Shown here in pieces: positions 35,709-47,900 of a DNA stretch of 64,000 nucleotides. The stretch spans positions 2,514,001 to 2,578,000 of the forward strand of contig JADLSH010000388.1 in NCBI GenBank assembly GCA_016169945.1, read 5' to 3'. This stretch comes from Trachythela sp. YZ-2020 (Eukaryota; Cnidaria; Anthozoa; Malacalcyonacea; Clavulariidae). Each line of letters begins with the position of its first letter. The stretch's first letter is position 1. A model generated the notes under the pieces. That model did not search any database and was not told where the DNA came from. It saw only the letters and a program-made list of their open reading frames with translations. Position numbers and translations under genes: made by a program.

Positions 35709-37572
35709 TTCAAATTAACTTTGACCCATTTGAAAGGACTAAAGGTTAAAATTATTGACAATTGGTTACTGTTGGCAAAACATTGATAGTAATGCACCGA
35801 TACAAGAATTTTATTTAATTCAAATAATTGTAAAGAACTTGTTCGCAATCAATTTGTAAATTATTTTAAATTATTTTAGCTTAAAATTTGCTTCTTCAAA
35901 CTTCATATTTGAATGTTGTGTTCTCATTAAATTAAACATATTTAGTATCATTGAAATATATATGAACATGAAAATATACTTGTGTGAATTTCTCTTTGAC
36001 TGTTGGGAACTTCTTGAATTCTATTTTTCCATAATAGACAATTTTGGCTAACGCTTGTTAGTTGTTTATACCCAATTCCCAACTTTGGATATAAACTCGC
36101 ATGTCTATACTTACTATTGTTCGAGTTTGCGAAAACATAGAATAGTCAATAGCCCAACGGTAACTAAGCATTTCCATTGGAATAATCGACCATAGTCCCT
36201 ATAACACAGTGTCTGGAAACGCATCTAAAGCTTTTCTATGTTTTTGTTCATGTTTGTGCACCTTGACGCTCAGTAAACACATTGTTCTCTCAATAATGAA
36301 GGAAGCAGCCAATAAAATCCCTGCAGCTGAATATTAACATTTGTAAAACAAAGAAAACGTGCACTCTCAGTACACCCTCAACATTAACCCACGGACATGG
36401 CTATAAACTTTCAAGTTTACCGCGTTTCCAGTAATTCCAGACACTGTATTATAGGGACTATGGACCGACATAATAGCTCGTATACACAATTATAATGCTT
36501 AGTTTAGTTAGCTTAGTTTATTATGTTTATCACTCTGAGGTGGACGGGAAGCCTTGACAGGTTTTACAACCCCATTGACAAAGGTTCCTAGGCCTAGGGT
36601 TGGTTGTTTAACAATCCAGAGAACACGATAGTTTGTAAAAATTATAATTTAATATTTAACAATTAGATTATGAGCTGAAGATTTCTATGAGGTGATAGTT
36701 GATGAGGGCGAAGCCCGAATGAACTATCATCTCATAGAAATCGAGAGCGAATAATCTAATTGTTTTAGTAGAAACCAGCAAGAAAACAGTATTTCAAAAC
36801 GTTTTTCATAATTTATTGAAATGAATTCGTTAAAAATCGCCCCGAGGAGATGTCTGTTTCGCTACTCGCTATCTATCGACAATTAGATAGCGAGTAGCGT
36901 AGCCAATCAAATTACAGCATTTGCAATAGTATACTAGTATGATTCTACTAAATATATATATACACACGTAGAAATCTCACATCTTGTCAACAAGATGTGT
37001 TCGCAACAGACTTGTAGCAAGCTCGTCGACAAGTTGTAACAATGTTGTCATTTTATCAAGTTGCTACAAGGTTGTCACTCACAACCTGTTAACATGAAGT
37101 TGTTGAATTGCAGGACGATAACAAGTTGTTGGAACAACCTGTGACAGCTCTGTTGAGTCAACAAGCTTGTAGCAAGTTCTCGACAAGCCGTTGACAACTT
37201 TTCAACAAGCTGGGAAAAAGCAGTACGAACACATCCTGATAACAAGTTGTTGAAACAGCATTGGTACAAGTCTGCTGCAGGTTTGTTACAACTTGTGCGT
37301 TTTTACGTGTGTCAAACTGTGAAACTGGAATCACTCGTCTCACATGCGACAACTTCATATTGCGGAATCGAACTCCAGGTACAGAGATCAACACTTCAAT
37401 ACGAAGGGGTGGCCCCCTGAATCACCACACCTCCACAACACCCCTGTAGAAAAACAAGCAGGTATATACACGCCTCATTAACGTAAGGTACCTGTCAGCT
37501 AAAATTTATGAAATCTAAAGTTCAGCCCGAAATTTTTCTATATTGAGTGCTACATTTTGGACAACGTGCACC
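35709..37572. other. Intergenic region after sphingosine kinase
   Basis: No gene was recognised. It includes the probable kinase 3' UTR (AT-rich to about 36000), a paired 'cagtgtctggaaacgc' / 'gcgtttccagtaattcca' inverted repeat (36205-36470), a foldback around 36660-36945 with 'gaactatcatctcatagaaa' arms, and a full ACACACGTAAAAA MITE (36961-37314). Confidence 0.65.
36961..37314. mobile_element. ACACACGTAAAAA-family MITE, best full-length copy
   Basis: The left terminus acacacgtagaaatctcaca and the right terminus gtgcgtttttacgtgtgt form terminal inverted repeats of about 13 bp around a 354-bp interior of nested 'caagttgttgaa' palindromes. It has no coding capacity, so it would be non-autonomous. 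Confidence 0.85.
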
Positions 37573-37776
37573 ATGTCTACCGCTTCCAATCTTTTGCAAG
37601 AAATTCAGATAAAGAACAGAAAGTCGACGAAGGAGGAAAAAGAAGTAAAAAAATGTGAAGATCCATTGAATATGAAAATTATTTCAGTTGAAGTTACTGG
37701 TGGCGATCCGAAATTGACTTCCCGAGAACTTGCAGACATTTTAAAGCTAATGGCAGAAAATAAGACGCAGAGTTAA
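37573..37776 (+). CDS. Possible small single-exon gene, 67 aa, unknown
   Basis: An ATG in a strong context (caccatgtc) opens a frame reading MSTASNLLQEIQIKNRKSTK and ending ELADILKLMAENKTQS, TAA. The protein is charged, Lys/Glu-rich in the first half and predicted helical at the end, with no signal peptide, membrane segment or known motif. Codon use resembles the neighbouring genes. An alternative is that it is the first exon of a longer gene, with a donor at 'cagagttaagt' just before the stop. It could also be chance. I do not recognise it. Confidence 0.35.
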   Translation: MSTASNLLQEIQIKNRKSTKEEKEVKKCEDPLNMKIISVEVTGGDPKLTSRELADILKLMAENKTQS

Positions 37777-37879
37777 GTAAATCCGTACTGACCATAGACT
37801 TAGTTATAGACGGGAAATAGACACGAACATTCGGTGATCATAAAGCATGGTTTTCATTTGGCCGTAACTGTCGTGAGCA

Positions 37880-38045
37880 TATCAAGGTGACCGATGTAAT
37901 AGAGTGTCGATATATCTATATAGTCAGTAAAGACTGATTTGCATACAGCACGCAGACGGCAAGATAGATGTAGACTATTTCACATCGTCGAACATGACTT
38001 GGTCACAGGACAGTTACAACCAAATGAAAACCAGCCTAAGTAACT
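37880..38045 (+). repeat. Interspersed repeat, same family as window start
   Basis: It contains ggtgaccgatgtaatagagt, 'agtaaagactgatttgcata' and 'gactatttcacatcgtcgaa', matching positions 1-150 closely. Confidence 0.75.
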
Positions 38046-38207
38046 GAGTTAAGTATTTCCGTAGTTAGATGAGAAATAAACTGGTCAAATTGTGCATCAC
38101 TTAGACTTAGTAAATGTAAGTGTCTCTCGCTTGAAACAGACTGTTCGGTCCTAACTTGTGTTGATTCTAATCTTTAACATAAGTATTTTTAGTGTTCAGT
38201 GATAACC

Positions 38208-38382
38208 AATACGCCTTTTCGGGGTTAAGTTCGCGACGCCATCTTGCCAGGGGGGCAAATACAATGGTAATAACATTACCTCGTCCCAATGGGAATACTT
38301 GTCCCTAGAGTCATGCTATTGTTGCTCTATTGTGTTTGCCCCACTTGGCAAGATGGCGTCGCGAACCCCGAAAAGGCGTATT
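38208..38382. mobile_element. MITE with AATACGCCTTTTCGGGG termini
   Basis: The arm aatacgccttttcggggtta, followed by 'gcgacgccatcttgcca', is matched by an inverted right arm ending cgaaccccgaaaaggcgtat. The 175-bp element has a 70-bp unique centre. Confidence 0.85.
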
Positions 38383-39084
38383 TGTGCAATGATAAGTGAA
38401 AGTGTGCAGTGATAAACAGTAGAAATGTGCAGTGATGACATTTGTTGTGATAACTTCTTAAGTATTAACACTAAAACTTTCGAAATACACCCTTTCGATA
38501 ATTAAGTCACAAATCTCTCCTTGGCCCAGGAGCCGATTTCTCGTTCAGATTTCTCGTGTCGGATCATACAATCGATCCGACATCAACGTGTCAACGAGCC
38601 TTAAGACATTCATCATAATTATGAATGTGAACATCGCAAAGCGTTTTTTAGGACTTAGGTGATGAAATAACGTTATCATTACTATCATATACGAGACTAG
38701 CTTCCGGGGCGCTGGAGGAAGCTCAGGGCGGTGGGGGTATAAGCTGACCCTAGCACATGACCTCACTAGACCTGACCTTGATCATAACAGTGCATTGACC
38801 GTTATCACGTGAAGTGTTGAGGTTACAGCAAGCCCATGACCATGTAGTTCTGAATAGAAAATGAGGTGGAAATGCAGGACATACAGTACTCCCATGTCAC
38901 CCAGAAATAAAACGTTCAATCCAAGATTATCTGCGTGATGCCGTGGTTTTGAATTGGAAATTATGTTTGAAGCGGAATAATTCGCATGGAAACTTGTTTG
39001 ATATGATAATGGTTGATTTGAATTAAGTATTAATTGAATTCCCACAACTTATGTTTACTTATTATTTTGTGATTTATTACTTAC

Positions 39085-40145
39085 CGCATCTTGGACAAAG
39101 ATTCCCACAATCCCACGGATTCCTACTTGACCTTACCAGGGGTTAGACCTAGGAGTTAGTCTGACTGATTGGTCTGTCTTCACCGGCGAATGTGGGCGAG
39201 ATTTAGACATAGTTTTAGTATTTCTATTAACTATGATTTAGAGCATAAGTTTAGTCTTTTTAGACTTTACGAAAAATAATAGTCACTGAACGCAAAGGCA
39301 AAGTCAATCAGTTCTAAAATTTGACCAAAATAGATCGACTCGCCCAGTCCTGTTCTGTGTATTTATGCAAATATATTTGTATAAATACCAGCATTTTAGA
39401 TGGCATCTATCTATTTATAATCTAAGACTAAGTTAAAGTAAGTAAGACATTGTTGTGAAATTAGTCAGAAATTGGCTATTATACCTGCACTTCCAGTCAG
39501 AAATTTTACTGAAATGTTTCTGTCACCGATGTCATTGACCTCCATATCAATGAAGGAGAAAATTGGGAAAGAAATATTACAATAGAATAGAAACCACTAA
39601 TGGCTTATATAATTATTCTGGGCCCCGAACACTGCTATTTTTTATTCTCATACAACGTACAACAAGGACGGTCCTGAAGGAGATTTTCAATGCCATTTTC
39701 CCAGTCAAACTTTTGTCTGAATCTCCGTTACCCGGCTGATTTCCCAAATCCTATTCCCAGCAGCAAAAATTACTGGTGGAAATCACATTTTTCCAGTGAA
39801 GAAATAGGCAAATCCCAGCTCCAAGTATTCCGATGACCCTTAACAAGCATTTGAATTAATAGTTTTATTGGACTTAATGTTATGTTATCATCTGTGTTAC
39901 TATTCAACTTTCCTCTCAAGTCCTCGCTTAAATCTATCTTGTATCTGAGGGTCCACAATTCTTGCTTTTGTTGAACGCGAGACAGCGCCTTTAACATTTA
40001 TTTTGGTAGCGGAAAACGGAATGAAAGAATGGTGGGATAGTAGGGAAATTTGAGCACGGGATTTGGGTTTAACTGAACCTTTATGTGAAATAATACGAGC
40101 AACAAAATTGCTCCAACGGCAACTTGCAACAAAAGCTGATATCAA
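39085..40145 (-). CDS. Candidate minus-strand gene with mitochondrial-type N terminus
   Basis: The evidence is partial. An ATG at 40145 opens an 81-residue frame rich in Arg, Ser, Lys and Ala and poor in acids (MISAFVASCRWSNFVARIIS, then SKTKAR-like stretches), typical of a mitochondrial presequence. Further left, 39774-39838 can encode a hydrophobic VIGILGAGICLFLHW. A frame ending DRNISVKFLTGSAG with donor at 39485 joins in phase to 39131-39085 (GQVGIRGIVGIFVQDA, donor gtaagt). The layout of presequence, membrane segment and small soluble domain recalls TIM21/COA1-like inner-membrane proteins. I could not find a stop-free join between the first and second pieces, nor the last exon. It would be divergent from USH1G, 382 bp apart. 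Confidence 0.28.
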
Positions 40146-40527
40146 CCCATGTTAAACCATGTTAATGAAAAATGTCCACCTGTAAAATGTTACCAAAACC
40201 TGAGACAAAATTCGTTCATTTTCAACGAACATGCGTTGAAATCAGTTTTTTCTTGCAAGTTCAAGCAATTTTGTTGCTCGTTAAATTAAATGCTTTTGTC
40301 TTTGTTGTGGACCCTCTCATCGGGGTTTCTCTCATTGGAATTTCTCGAAGAAAAAGACTGAATATAAAATGTGGGAAAGTCAGCTGTGCCCTCCCACACC
40401 TGTCGTCGCGTTGCATTCTGGACGCTCAGTTGCAGCTTTAGCAAAATGCAAACAGAAGTTTAGAGGGACATGTTTTGTAGTTTCTCTCGCTTTGACTGTG
40501 AATTTTACTTGTTAAAAATTGTTAAAA

Positions 40528-43500
40528 ATGTCTGGGATTTATCACAAAGCTGCTAAAGATGGCCTACTCGAAGTTATTCGCCATGTAAACAAGCGTGATG
40601 CAAATAAACGGGATGAAGACGGGATGACACCAGTCCATTGGGCCGCTAGTTGTGGCAACTTAGAATGCCTTCGAATTCTTTGTGCTAAGGGGTAAGTTGG
40701 CAACATTTCTAGCCAAAATTTTAGGGCTACAAAACACATATATATTTCTGCTTATCTCTTTCCAAACTTTGAGTTGAAAACCGCTAAACGCTAAGTAAAT
40801 TTCGACGTGTGTAAATAACTTGCTAGCTCGGTTTGCGGCGAAGAATAAATAGAATTTCAAAACGTTTTAAAAGTTTTTAAATTGGACTATTATAAATATA
40901 GGGGAACTTTTGGGAAGCCATTTGGGTCAATTTGAGAACATTTTTAGTGGTTCTGAAATCTGAATGCTTTCGGAAATTGTTAAGAGGTATTTTCCGTTGT
41001 CAAAATAATATCCCGTCGCTTCGGCTTGGGTAATTTATAGCACCCACGATTTATAGCGGAATATTTTTATCGCATCGTTGCGTTTTTAAAGATTATTTCT
41101 TAGTTTGTTTGCAAAATTAAAACAATACTGGACTTGGTAGATAATTTGGTCGAACTTTTCTATTTTTCAGATTTTTTGTTTTTAAAAAGGTTATAATTTC
41201 TAATAAGATTCTGTTTTTGGTGAAGTTTTTAAGATTCGGTAAAATGAAAAACAAAGTTTAGGCATTGCTATTAGCAACTTTATAATATTTTCATAATATT
41301 TTGGGGGCATATTTAGAACCAGTGCTTTAGAACGCTATTTAATATATAATGGTACAGTACTATATTACTCCATAAGTCAGAATCGTCTATTTATAAACTT
41401 AATAAAATGAATAGTTTATCATTTTTGGCATATAAGAAGTTTTTACTGACTAATTTGCTCGAATTTGCTAATCTCTAAGTAAATAAAATAGCATTTTTAA
41501 AATTAAGATACTCAGACAGTGTGTTACAGTCGATTTCAACTAACTTTTCACTAAAATGTTCCGAACTTTGTTTCGAACTTTGCGTATTCGTTGCGAAGTT
41601 CAAAAGTTCATTATGAAATTCACAAGCAAGTCAAGGTTGGTTAAGGCTTCAGGACATGCTCGGAGCCAAACACCATTCAAAAAGTAGCCAAAATCTACCA
41701 AAAGAGGCCAAAAGAAAAATAAAGAAGCCAAATTCGAGTTATTTGGCCTCCAAAAGGCCAATCTACCAACCCTGATGCAAGTTTGTAAACAAAGCTTCTG
41801 ATGATTGGTTACTAGAGAAAAAGTAGCCAATCAAATGCTCAGTTTACAAACCGGTTCTGAATTTCATTATGAACTTTTGAACTTCGCAACAAATTTCTGA
41901 AGTTCGAAACAAAGTTCGGAACATTTTAATGAAAAGTTAGTTGAAATCGACTGTAATGTAGATTGACAAACCATAATTCTTTAAGATATAGAAAAGTGTA
42001 ACATTAGTATCCCAAGCAATTAAGTCAATAACCTTTCAGCACAAATATGTTATGCATTAACATATTTATATTGACCTGCAAATTATTGTATTAAAGAGAA
42101 AAATATAGTTTTAATAGCTCCTAAATTCTTGAGACGAAGAAATTCTTGTTGAATTTTTCTGGTAGTTTGATCCAAAAGACCCGCAGCTTATCGTAATTTT
42201 CGTAGGAGTTTTATGAATCGATCTGTCACTTCAGAGGCATTTCTTAGCTCATTTGGCAGGGGGTTCAGCTTTTCCAGGGATGCATGGTGCTTTGTTTAAC
42301 TACTGCAAATGCCTTCAAATATCAACAGCAAGATCACTATAAGCATACTGGGGGTCCACTACTATCAGCTCATTGGCACCCCCCCCCCTATATATATTGC
42401 ATTTTTAAGTGATAAGTTGTAAAGCTGTTGACATGTGTTCATGCAATATTTGCTAGTTAGCCCACCCCAAACATATGTTATCCTTGGATTAATTTGAGGC
42501 CACTCTAGTGACTCCACCATCTCCCATCCCCCCCTCTTCCCATGCCCTAATGCCACTGTCAAAAGTGACTTAGAAATCATAGGGATTTTGGTAAAAACGG
42601 GTGGTTGCAAATTGTTTTGGCTAAAAGTTCACTTATTAACCATTTATTCATAATTGAGGATGGGCAAATATTTGGTGGACACAGCCTACTTCTAACCTAA
42701 TCCACTGACACTTTCAACCAGAAGTTTATTTCCTCTCTCTCAAAGTGGATCTGGAATATTGTATACTGTCAGTACATTTGCACATCTGAATGAATCTTGT
42801 TTTGTATTACCTGACTATATTGACCACCCAACTTCAGTTCATTAATTATTCTGTGACCCAACACCGCCCCACTGCCAGGTGAACCTAGACACACCCTTAT
42901 TACTACTAACTGACAGTGGCATAAACAAGACCAATTGTACTGCAATTGCTTGTACTGACCATTTGTAAAACCAATTTACTGACTAATATTCAATCAATTA
43001 ATTTCATCACCAAATAGAATCACTGCCTTACTGACCAATTTTTTAAAGATGGAGGGGGGCTAGCCCACCCTTAGAACCCTCTACTTGGAATGCCATTGGC
43101 CATTCATTATTTTATTCTTCAAAGACACCAATTGAGCAATCCCCCAACAGAAACAACACTAACAACAACTACTACATCGAAAGCTACAGTTAACACATAC
43201 CTCATACATTTGCATAAGGGGGAATATCCATGAGGTACATACATGTACGCTTAGCGTACCTATTTTTGACAGGTGAGGGTTTCACTACCCACTCACACCC
43301 CCCCCCCAACCCTCTGCCTGTTTGGTACCTCCCTGGTAACACAACATTTTATTTCTAACCAGTGGTGATCCAGACAAACCATGCTACGACGGTTCAACCA
43401 GCGTCCACCTTGCCGCCGCCTGTGGTCAATTCCACTGCTTGGTTTTCCTAACAAAATTTGGCTCGAATATCTGGTCGCTCGATAACCAGTACCACACCCC

Positions 43501-44524
43501 CCTGGAGGAGGCCGCCGCGCGCGGACAACTGGACTGCGTACAATACCTGGACCGCGTCGTGGCCGAACAGATGCTGCACCATCGAGCACGCGCAAACAAA
43601 CAGAAAAGAGACGCGGAAAAAATCGCCAGAAAACGGATGAAAAAGGTGGAGCGACACCAAAAAAAGCGCGACAAAGAATACGCGAGACGGGTGAGGAAAC
43701 AGAATGGCGTCATCGTTAATGATAGCAAGGAAAACATCCCGAACGAACAATGGACGGCTGAGAAGAATCGACGCAATAGCAGCAACAGCAGTAACACTCC
43801 AAACAGCAGTGGATTCGAGAGTATGCGACGTGCGCAGAGTTTGGAACATTTCTCGCAAATTACCGGAAAGAAAACAAGTAAGACGTCGGTTCGTTCCGCA
43901 CAAAATAATCGATCTAGCAGCGTCCAAGGGTCCGTGCGTCAGACCTTTCTTGGACACCGGACCAGGCCTGCCAGCGCCTCCTCGATGGCAGGTGGTGGGA
44001 AGTCCCGCAGTCTGACTAGTTTGGACAGCGCCAACATCATCTTACATCCGAGAGCGGTTCGTTCTGGGAACGGCAATTTCGTAGGACGTCCCAAAGACCA
44101 GTATCTGGTCCGTTCGTCGGACGGTCGTGGGCATAGCTATACCTCTATCGAGAACATGAAATTTGGTAGTTTGTCGAGTTACAATAGCCGCACATCGACT
44201 CTACCGAGTTCGAGGTACAGCTGGGGATCGAGTAGGTCGATGGATTCCGACATTGATACGGACAACGGCGAAGATGACGAACTTCAAACGAACGATCCGA
44301 AGTTGGCTCCGCTTATGACTTTCTTGGCGTCGCTTAATTTAGAACAATTCACAGTGACAATGAAACGCGAAAGTATTGATATGAAGGCGTTGGCCTTATG
44401 CACGGACAATGATCTAAAGTCTGCGGGGATACCGTTAGGTCCAAGAAGGAAGATTTTGGAAGGGATACAACGAAGACAGAAAGCGTACGCTGAACCTGGA
44501 CCTATGATGGACACGCATGTGTAA
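40528..44524 (+). CDS. USH1G: SANS/USH1G-type ankyrin-SAM scaffold, 2 exons, 441 aa
   Basis: Exons 40528-40691 and 43363-44524 join in phase within a Gly codon. The N terminus (MSGIYHKAAKDG) and three ankyrin repeats (to about residue 115; DEDGMTPVHWAASCGNLECL, then DPDKPCYDGSTSVHLAAACG, then LDNQYHTPLEEAAARGQLDC) follow human USH1G step for step. Next comes a very basic, probably coiled-coil segment (about 120-160, KQKRDAEKIARKRMKKVERH), a Ser/Arg-rich disordered centre and a SAM domain (about 369-428, LASLNLEQF...IPLGPRRKIL). The C terminus DTHV fits a class I PDZ-binding motif. In vertebrates SANS joins harmonin and myosin VIIa at hair-cell tip links. ANKS4B, its paralogue, works in microvilli. 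A pre-duplication ancestor of both is possible. The length is close to human USH1G (461 aa). Confidence 0.93.
41526..41954. mobile_element. Foldback element with ~100-bp arms in USH1G intron
   Basis: The arm acagtcgatttcaactaact returns inverted as agttagttgaaatcgactgt. The arms contain 'gttccgaactttgtttcgaa' and 'gcgaagttcaaaagttcatt'. The centre (about 41640-41850) is unique and non-coding. Confidence 0.85.
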
Positions 44525-44636
44525 TCATTTGGAGAACGAACTTCTCTAACGTGAAACACGGTAGGGCAGAAATGACGAGAGGCTACCCCGATTTTCGAGG
44601 ATTTTTGGCGGGAGCTATTTTTAGGATGTCCTAAGG

Positions 44637-44938
44637 GCTATGTTACGCGGGCCAATATTTGCTGCAACTAGCTTGCAGCGCAATTTCTGCACAGAGCCTT
44701 GTTATGTATAGTACGCACGGAAAAACAGTGAACATGGCCCGCGTTTCACTTCACCGATATTATCATTTTCATTCATTTCTTTGTCGCCTTCTGGGCATGT
44801 TTAGCAAGAAAAATATAGGCAAAGTAAAACGAGATTTATGCTCACAATTTCGCTGCGAATATACTTTTTACCTAACATCGCTCTGTGTCCGAAATTGCGT
44901 TGCAAGTTGCAGTAAAAATTTCCTCGAATAACATTGCC
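44637..44938. mobile_element. Inverted-repeat element in USH1G 3' flank
   Basis: The arm reading ggctatgttacgcgggccaa and 'gcagcgcaatttctgcaca' pairs imperfectly with an inverted arm containing 'gctctgtgtccgaaattgcg' and 'ttgcaagttgcag'. It begins about 110 bp after the stop codon and may be transcribed in the 3' UTR. Confidence 0.6.
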
Positions 44939-47900
44939 TTTGGGAATTTTAAATATCGGTTTAATATGACATTCAGTATAAGCTTGAGTTTAACCCGCGC
45001 TGTAAGCGAACATTAACACGCATCCATTCGCACGTTCCTCTCATTTTGAGCACGCACGTACATATTTTGCACGTTTCACGTGGCAAATTATATAACAGAC
45101 TGGAAACTACTATATATCTGAACATTTTCTGACAACTCAAAGTTTGTATGTATTTAATACGATGCAAAAAAGAAAATTACGACAGTAGGGAAACGAACGC
45201 TTTGACAAAGCTGAGTAAACTATTTTAACGCTTTCTTTTAAAAGCAATTTTTATTTATGTTATTGTAATTATATAGAATATTTAATAAATGTTTTATAAA
45301 CCCAGTTTTGAATAAAATATTTCTCTTTTTAATTTCGTATACATAAAAACATCTTGGACGGCTTGGTTTGATATTATAAAAGTTTGATTTAAAACTATTA
45401 GATATTCGGATTAAATTCCATATTTTGATAGCAACCTCAAATTAAATGCTTCGTTACCGATACAGTCTTTATTCCAATAATTGTAGCTCTAATCCTACCC
45501 TAACCCTAATTCTTGTGACATTGTGACAATTCTTGTGAGTAATAGCATACACATAGTCGCCCATAAATTCAATCCAGTTTCTATATAAAATCTAAAACAT
45601 AAACTAGCTTAAACTTTACCCTTCTCCTGTACTCGCGTGCAAGCTGAACGATAATCCTATAAATTCAAAACCTATAATTTTGTCTTCTTTGTGTGAGCGT
45701 CTTTAAAATTTTTCTTGCAAATGGTGTAGAAAAAAATGTTGCCCTTTATATGTGACCTGTATACTAAAATTGGCTTAATGTGATTTCCTGTATACTAAAA
45801 TTGGCACTATTTTGAAAAATTTACCCGCCCTTTGACGTGATGTTTTGAAAAGATAAAAATCTAGAAACGGACATACACAGAAGGCGAAACTAGAGTCGAT
45901 ATAAAGTGCCAATTTTAGTACAGAAGTTATTTAAGAAATCGCGTAAGGGAAAAATTTTCCTGACATCCCCAAGAAAAATAACTCGTGACTAGAAGAGACT
46001 AATTTTAGTACGGAGACAATTACACCACAGCCATATAACCCAGCCATATAAATTGTGGTACCACAATATTATGTTATAATGGTTGAGCTCGCCACTGCGA
46101 AAATGCCGTGTTTTATGGAAAGTACTGCGACACTGGAAAGGAGTTGAGCTTGCACCAGTCACAATATTATTCATTATTAGGGTCTTTAGGAAAATGGAGT
46201 CACGGACTTCAAGAGCACGTAGTGCAATATGGGATACTTCATACTTGTAGGAAACTTGTTGGTCAATTATTAATTGTTTGAAAATTATATGACCTAAGCA
46301 TTTCTAACGTTTATTACGAGGAATAGAGATCTATACCACAGTCTATACGTTGAGGTAAAAATAGGCTTCACTTCTAGTGAGTTGTGAGTGTATTTTTAGT
46401 TGGAACGGAAATCAATTAAAAGAGTATTCACAATTATAAGAAATTACAATTATAGGTAATTGAGACAAACAGGCGCCTTTTAGAGAGTTGTGCGCACTGA
46501 CCTGTACTAAATGGTATGGTATGGTATGGTATGGTATGGTATGGGTCGGTGGTTGTGCGTCATGAATGTCAGGTTTTTAGTTCGTTTGGAAACCACTTTT
46601 CGCAATAGCCAGCGTATCAAAAATACAAATGGTCATCCAATATCAGCAATGTACGTGGCTTTTTGCTTTGCATTCATACCAGGAACATTTCAAAATTGCT
46701 GCCGCCATTGTTTCAGAATTGATCAAATTTGAATTCAATCTAGAATTCAGTCTGTGTATTCCAGCTAGAGGAGTATTTAATTTGTTACAATATTAAAGCG
46801 GTCCCTCGCCTTGAAGCAAGATGGAATTGCTCATTTACTATTCAAAGCCTTTACCTTGCCCTACCTTGCTAGGGCTTGAATACTGAATGAACAATTCATC
46901 GGCCCTTCTCTTCCCTGCTGAATACCAAATCCCTCTCCTCTCAGTGCTTGAAATAGGGTGGGCCTATTTAACTACGTGGTATTTTATTCGTATTTATGCT
47001 AAATATATCTAATAGGGCTCTATGGAAAGCCGCGTCAATCATGTAATCAAATGGGCATAACTAATTTTATGTCATTTGATCGAAACTTTTTATAATTGTC
47101 CACGTACGATGTTGAAATTCAAATTTGCGCTGGTCATTATGCTGTTCACAGAGAGGCCTGTTTCATTTCACGACGAGATCTCTGGTGAACAACACGAACA
47201 GTTCACACGGACAGTTTAAAAGCAGCTGATTTGAAGGTAAGTAAAAATATAAGGAATTTGTCGATAAGAATGCTTACTTATAGTTACGATTTGTCTTCGT
47301 TTATACCTGCAGGCTAATAAACAATTTTTGCCTGTTCCTAAATGAAAAAGGATATAAGCAAAACATTTTCACGATATGTTCATAAGCTGGTATTCGACAT
47401 AAAACCGAGTGACATTTGTGCCTTTTTTAGTATATATGTCTTCAGATGCACTAGCCGTGTTGTTTGAACTACAGTAATGTGTAAACTGGGAACGAATTAC
47501 TTACAAACCTCTTATATTCTTAATCTGCATGCAAGAGTTTATCATATTGCAGATAAACTTTTTAGTACATTTTTTGCAGAGTATATATTTTTGCACTTGG
47601 CAGAATAGTTGTTTGCAGTTTTAAAACTTTACGAGTTTTCTACAGCAATCTGTATCAGATGTACTGTTTGGCAACAATTGACCAATAAGACAATGGGCTT
47701 CTAGGGAGAACAGTTTAGGTTTCCTCGTGTACTATACTGGACCAATTAGCGACGGCCGTACTTGGTACTGTGGCATAAGCCTAAAAAGGCAGACTGTAGA
47801 GTTGGTCAGAGCCACCCTCCAGATCCTTTCAGGGAAAGGTTTTAGCGTCCCTCCGCTGCTCTGCCCCTGGCAAGTGCTTCATATACCATAACAACTTTCA

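Noticed and set aside
43293..43957. Antisense open frames opposite USH1G exon 2
   Set aside because: They are shadows of the GC-richer coding exon. The sense frame has clear ankyrin and SAM homology.
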